A DNA stretch of 64,000 nt from Cornus controversa (Eukaryota; Streptophyta; Magnoliopsida; Cornales; Cornaceae): contig CM048845.1 in the NCBI GenBank assembly GCA_026545225.1, forward strand, positions 117,369,033 to 117,433,032, written 5' to 3'. The notes beneath the pieces are model-generated. The model searched no databases, had not been told where the DNA came from, and worked only from the letters and a program-made list of their open reading frames with translations. A program made the position numbers and the translations under genes. Below are positions 61,843 to 64,000 of this stretch, one piece after another; the stretch's first letter is position 1; every line of letters starts with the position of its first letter.

Positions 61843-62006
61843 GCTGCGCCATGCAGGGCTGTAGTGCAACTCCAGTGCGACACTCGAGGAACCCCTAGTG
61901 ACACATATCAGATAGAAAACTAGAAGAAATTAATTTAATATCAGATATAAAATTAACTGTAAGAGCACAACTACACTTGATCTCAGCCAAAAGGATGAAA
62001 AGGTAT
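61843..62006 (-). pseudogene. U2 snRNA pseudogene
   Basis: The minus strand from 62006 reads ATACCTTTTCATCCTTTTGG then CTGAGATCAAGTGTAGTTGT. This matches the U2 5' end (ATACCTTTCTCGGCCTTTTGGCTAAGATCAAGTGTAGTA). Later parts match too: TATCTGATATGTG, then GTCGCACTGG and GTTGCACTAC near the 3' end. The branch-site-pairing GTAGTA has become GTAGTT, the Sm-type site is not clean and the middle is rearranged. A TATA-like stretch lies about 25 bp upstream, but no plant upstream sequence element (TCCCACATCG) is visible. In spliceosomes U2 pairs with the intron branch point; this copy is very probably dead. Confidence 0.75.
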
Positions 62007-62801
62007 GCTCTAACTCCTATATCAAAATTATAGGGTACCCCAAGGATACGGTACTCGGGGTAATTTCTGCCATGCGTACTGTACACACGCCCACATGTGC
62101 TGTGCATGCACGGCAGGGATGACCCCTAGGTACTCTATAATTTCTTGCCATCAAGATAGCAATATCGTACAATTTTCCAAGAGAATTTTTATTCCATTAC
62201 ACCAGCCTAAACATGGACATGCTTCCACTTGCCTTTTCCAATTGTTTTCGACAATTTCCATGCACTGAAGGCGCCCAAGCCAAACTGCTTCAACTGGGAA
62301 GGTCCGGGGCAATAGCCTCGGCACTGAACAAGTAATTCAAACAAATTGGACAGTGGGTTAAACCTGTGAATTGGAAAATTTGTGAGTCTAGCCTCCCTAA
62401 ATTTTATTTCCCATCCTATTGTTTGTCCAAGTGATGTGCTACAAGCAACATCAATTAAAAGCACAACTGATCTCAAAAGTGGCCTGCATAATTCAAAATT
62501 TCTTTTCTTATTAATTAAATGCTACCAGATGCCCAAAAAAATATCTAAATTGCACCAACTGCACCATACAAATCCACATCTAATCATCCCATCATCATGA
62601 AACAGGCAACACATAAAAGGATTTACTTAAAAAAGAAAACAGCGCAAAAAGTGAAGCCGGATTTAGAAATACTTGTGCATCTTATATATAATAAGAAACT
62701 CACTAGGATCCAATATTTCTATAACGGACATAAAAAAGAGAGGTCCAAATTAAAACATATGATAAAGTTCAGAGACTCCTGAAAGGCAAAATGAGAAATC
62801 A
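62007..62801. other. Spacer between the U2 pseudogene and the thioredoxin gene
   Basis: The stretch next to 62802 probably holds the thioredoxin 3' UTR (minus strand). Nothing else was recognised. Confidence 0.5.
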
Positions 62802-64000
62802 TCAGGCAGTAGTATTCATATGCTTGGCCACAGTCTGATGCAGCTCATCTTTCTTCGCTCCCACAATCTTATCCACAATCTTCCCTTCTTTCAGGAACAG
62901 GAAAGTTGGCATTGCCTCCACAGCCCATTCCGTAGCAACAGACTGCAACAAGAAAATTAACCATGAACATTTTTAGAGAGTTTAATCAAGGTTGTCCTAC
63001 ATTATTGCAATAATTTTTGTGGCAGTAATTACTTGGGAAAAAGGAATACTTTTGTGTGCGTGCGCGCGCGCGTGTTTATAACTTTTTTTACCTTCAGTTC
63101 ATCCACATCCACCTTAATGAAGATAACATCAGGTAGTTTCTTAGCCAACTCTCCCAGGAATGGTGCAATGAAACGGCATGGTCCACACCATGAAGCAGTG
63201 AAATCAACGACCATCTGCATCAGCAACAAGGATAAAACATATCAAGGAAATTGTGTACCAAAACAGAAAAATGAAAGTTTTCCATGTGAAGTTGCAAACT
63301 GCTGTCAGTGATCTCCGATATCTCTATATATGAGTTTGCACAGTGAGGATCAATCACTAGCTTCTGAGTCCTCAAAGTGCATCAGCATATGCTCATCATA
63401 AACAAAAAAGAACTGATAGCTAATTTGAGTTCAATATCACACAGTTACTTCTTTTTTTTTTCCTGTTAGTACTTGGTGTATAATTGGTTAGGTGGTCTTG
63501 TAATTGGGTCAGTCAAGTTCAGTTAGGTCAAGTAGATTTACTTGCTGATTAATATTGAATTGGGTGATCTCAAGTTCTAGTTAGAAAGCCATCCACTGAG
63601 GTAACCCAGTTTATTAATAGCTTTGGGAACACTTAATGTCCAATCACAGATGAGTTTAGTGTCAGCACTTGAATTTACTGCCGAAAACCAATAGTTTTGC
63701 TGATTGGACAATACCACTTAATTCATTTGTTTTATCCCATGTTTAAGCTCATATGTGATTGCCTAGGAAGCACGGATACAAATACCAGATACGACACGAT
63801 GGCAAATCTCAAAAAAATAGGATACGGGTACGACAATAAAAAAAAAATTATATACAATTTTTTTTTATCAGTTTTCTATAATATTATGAATCTAAATACA
63901 ATCACTAACATGTTCAAAAATAAAGAAGCAAATAAATACGACACATGAGTATATTCCACAACACATTAAACAAACATCATCAATCGTCACCAAAAAAACC
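62802..64000 (-). CDS. Thioredoxin h (partial; first exon beyond the right edge)
   Basis: A cytosolic dithiol oxidoreductase reduced by NADPH-thioredoxin reductase. Two exons are seen: 63092-63214 (41 codons) and 62802-62942 (46 codons plus TGA), joined in phase 0 by a GT-AG intron of 149 bp with a CG/TG repeat. Exon 2 reads [20 protein letters not shown] with the WCGPC redox site, then [17 protein letters not shown]. Exon 3 reads [20 protein letters not shown], with the conserved cis-Pro (MPTF), to AKHMNTTA. Plant h-type thioredoxins are about 115-120 aa, so about 30 N-terminal residues are missing. I found no first exon in 63215-64000, so intron 1 is longer than 780 bp. The exact h subgroup cannot be set without the N-terminus. 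Confidence 0.94.
63763..64000. mobile_element. Second copy of the 21696-type hAT MITE (cut by the window edge)
   Basis: It begins CTAGGAAGCACGGATAC, the same terminal repeat as 21696-22209, followed by similar GATACGACACGA and AAAATAGGATACGG motifs. The other end lies beyond 64000. It sits in thioredoxin intron 1. Confidence 0.7.

Noticed and set aside
62811-63311. Plus-strand open frames over the thioredoxin exons
   Set aside because: These are antisense shadows of the minus-strand thioredoxin exons.

Overview
The window is nuclear DNA of a flowering plant, most likely a eudicot. It has large AT-rich spacers, genes split into many short exons with GT-AG introns, and dense debris of plant transposons (hAT, Mutator-like/MULE, Ty3- and Ty1-type LTR elements, LINEs, MITEs). 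I cannot name the species. Four protein-coding genes are supported. On the minus strand these are D-2-hydroxyglutarate dehydrogenase (D2HGDH, nine 5' exons, running off the left edge), a 184-aa basic protein with a mitochondrial-type N-terminus at 26071-32160, and a thioredoxin h running off the right edge at 62802. On the plus strand there is a complete 19-exon GH35 beta-galactosidase of the BGAL3 type at 54856-60401.

Layout: 1-22.9 kb is D2HGDH, dominated by one ~15 kb intron (3284-18249). That intron holds a LINE scrap, a 55-bp-arm hairpin, two copies of one LTR family in opposite orientation (5525-7593 and 15649-18115, each with a 5-bp target duplication) and a 6.4 kb hAT element (8939-15315, perfect 8-bp target duplication). 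The hAT transposase is broken only by stop codons. A MULE with a perfect 9-bp duplication sits about 0.2 kb upstream of the D2HGDH start codon. From 26 to 32.2 kb is the 184-aa gene, whose second intron carries a truncated LINE. From 32.2 to 54.6 kb is a gene desert with an extremely AT-rich block, long TA tracts, several MITEs with target duplications, a Pack-MULE carrying a decayed aminoacylase-1 fragment (36146-37621), a G-box-rich island, a small solo LTR and two adjacent 24-bp minisatellites. From 54.6 to 60.5 kb is BGAL3, followed by a U2 snRNA pseudogene (minus strand, about 61843-62006) and the thioredoxin h gene.

The genes form no pathway: D2HGDH belongs to mitochondrial D-2-hydroxyglutarate oxidation, BGAL3 to cell-wall galactan turnover, thioredoxin h to cytosolic dithiol redox. 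From memory, Arabidopsis D2HGDH (At4g36400) and BGAL3 (At4g36360) are also near neighbours, so this looks like a conserved block swollen by transposons. The strongest leads for a second look are the paired palindrome clusters in the two LTRs, the nested intron, the aminoacylase-bearing Pack-MULE and the twin 24-bp arrays.
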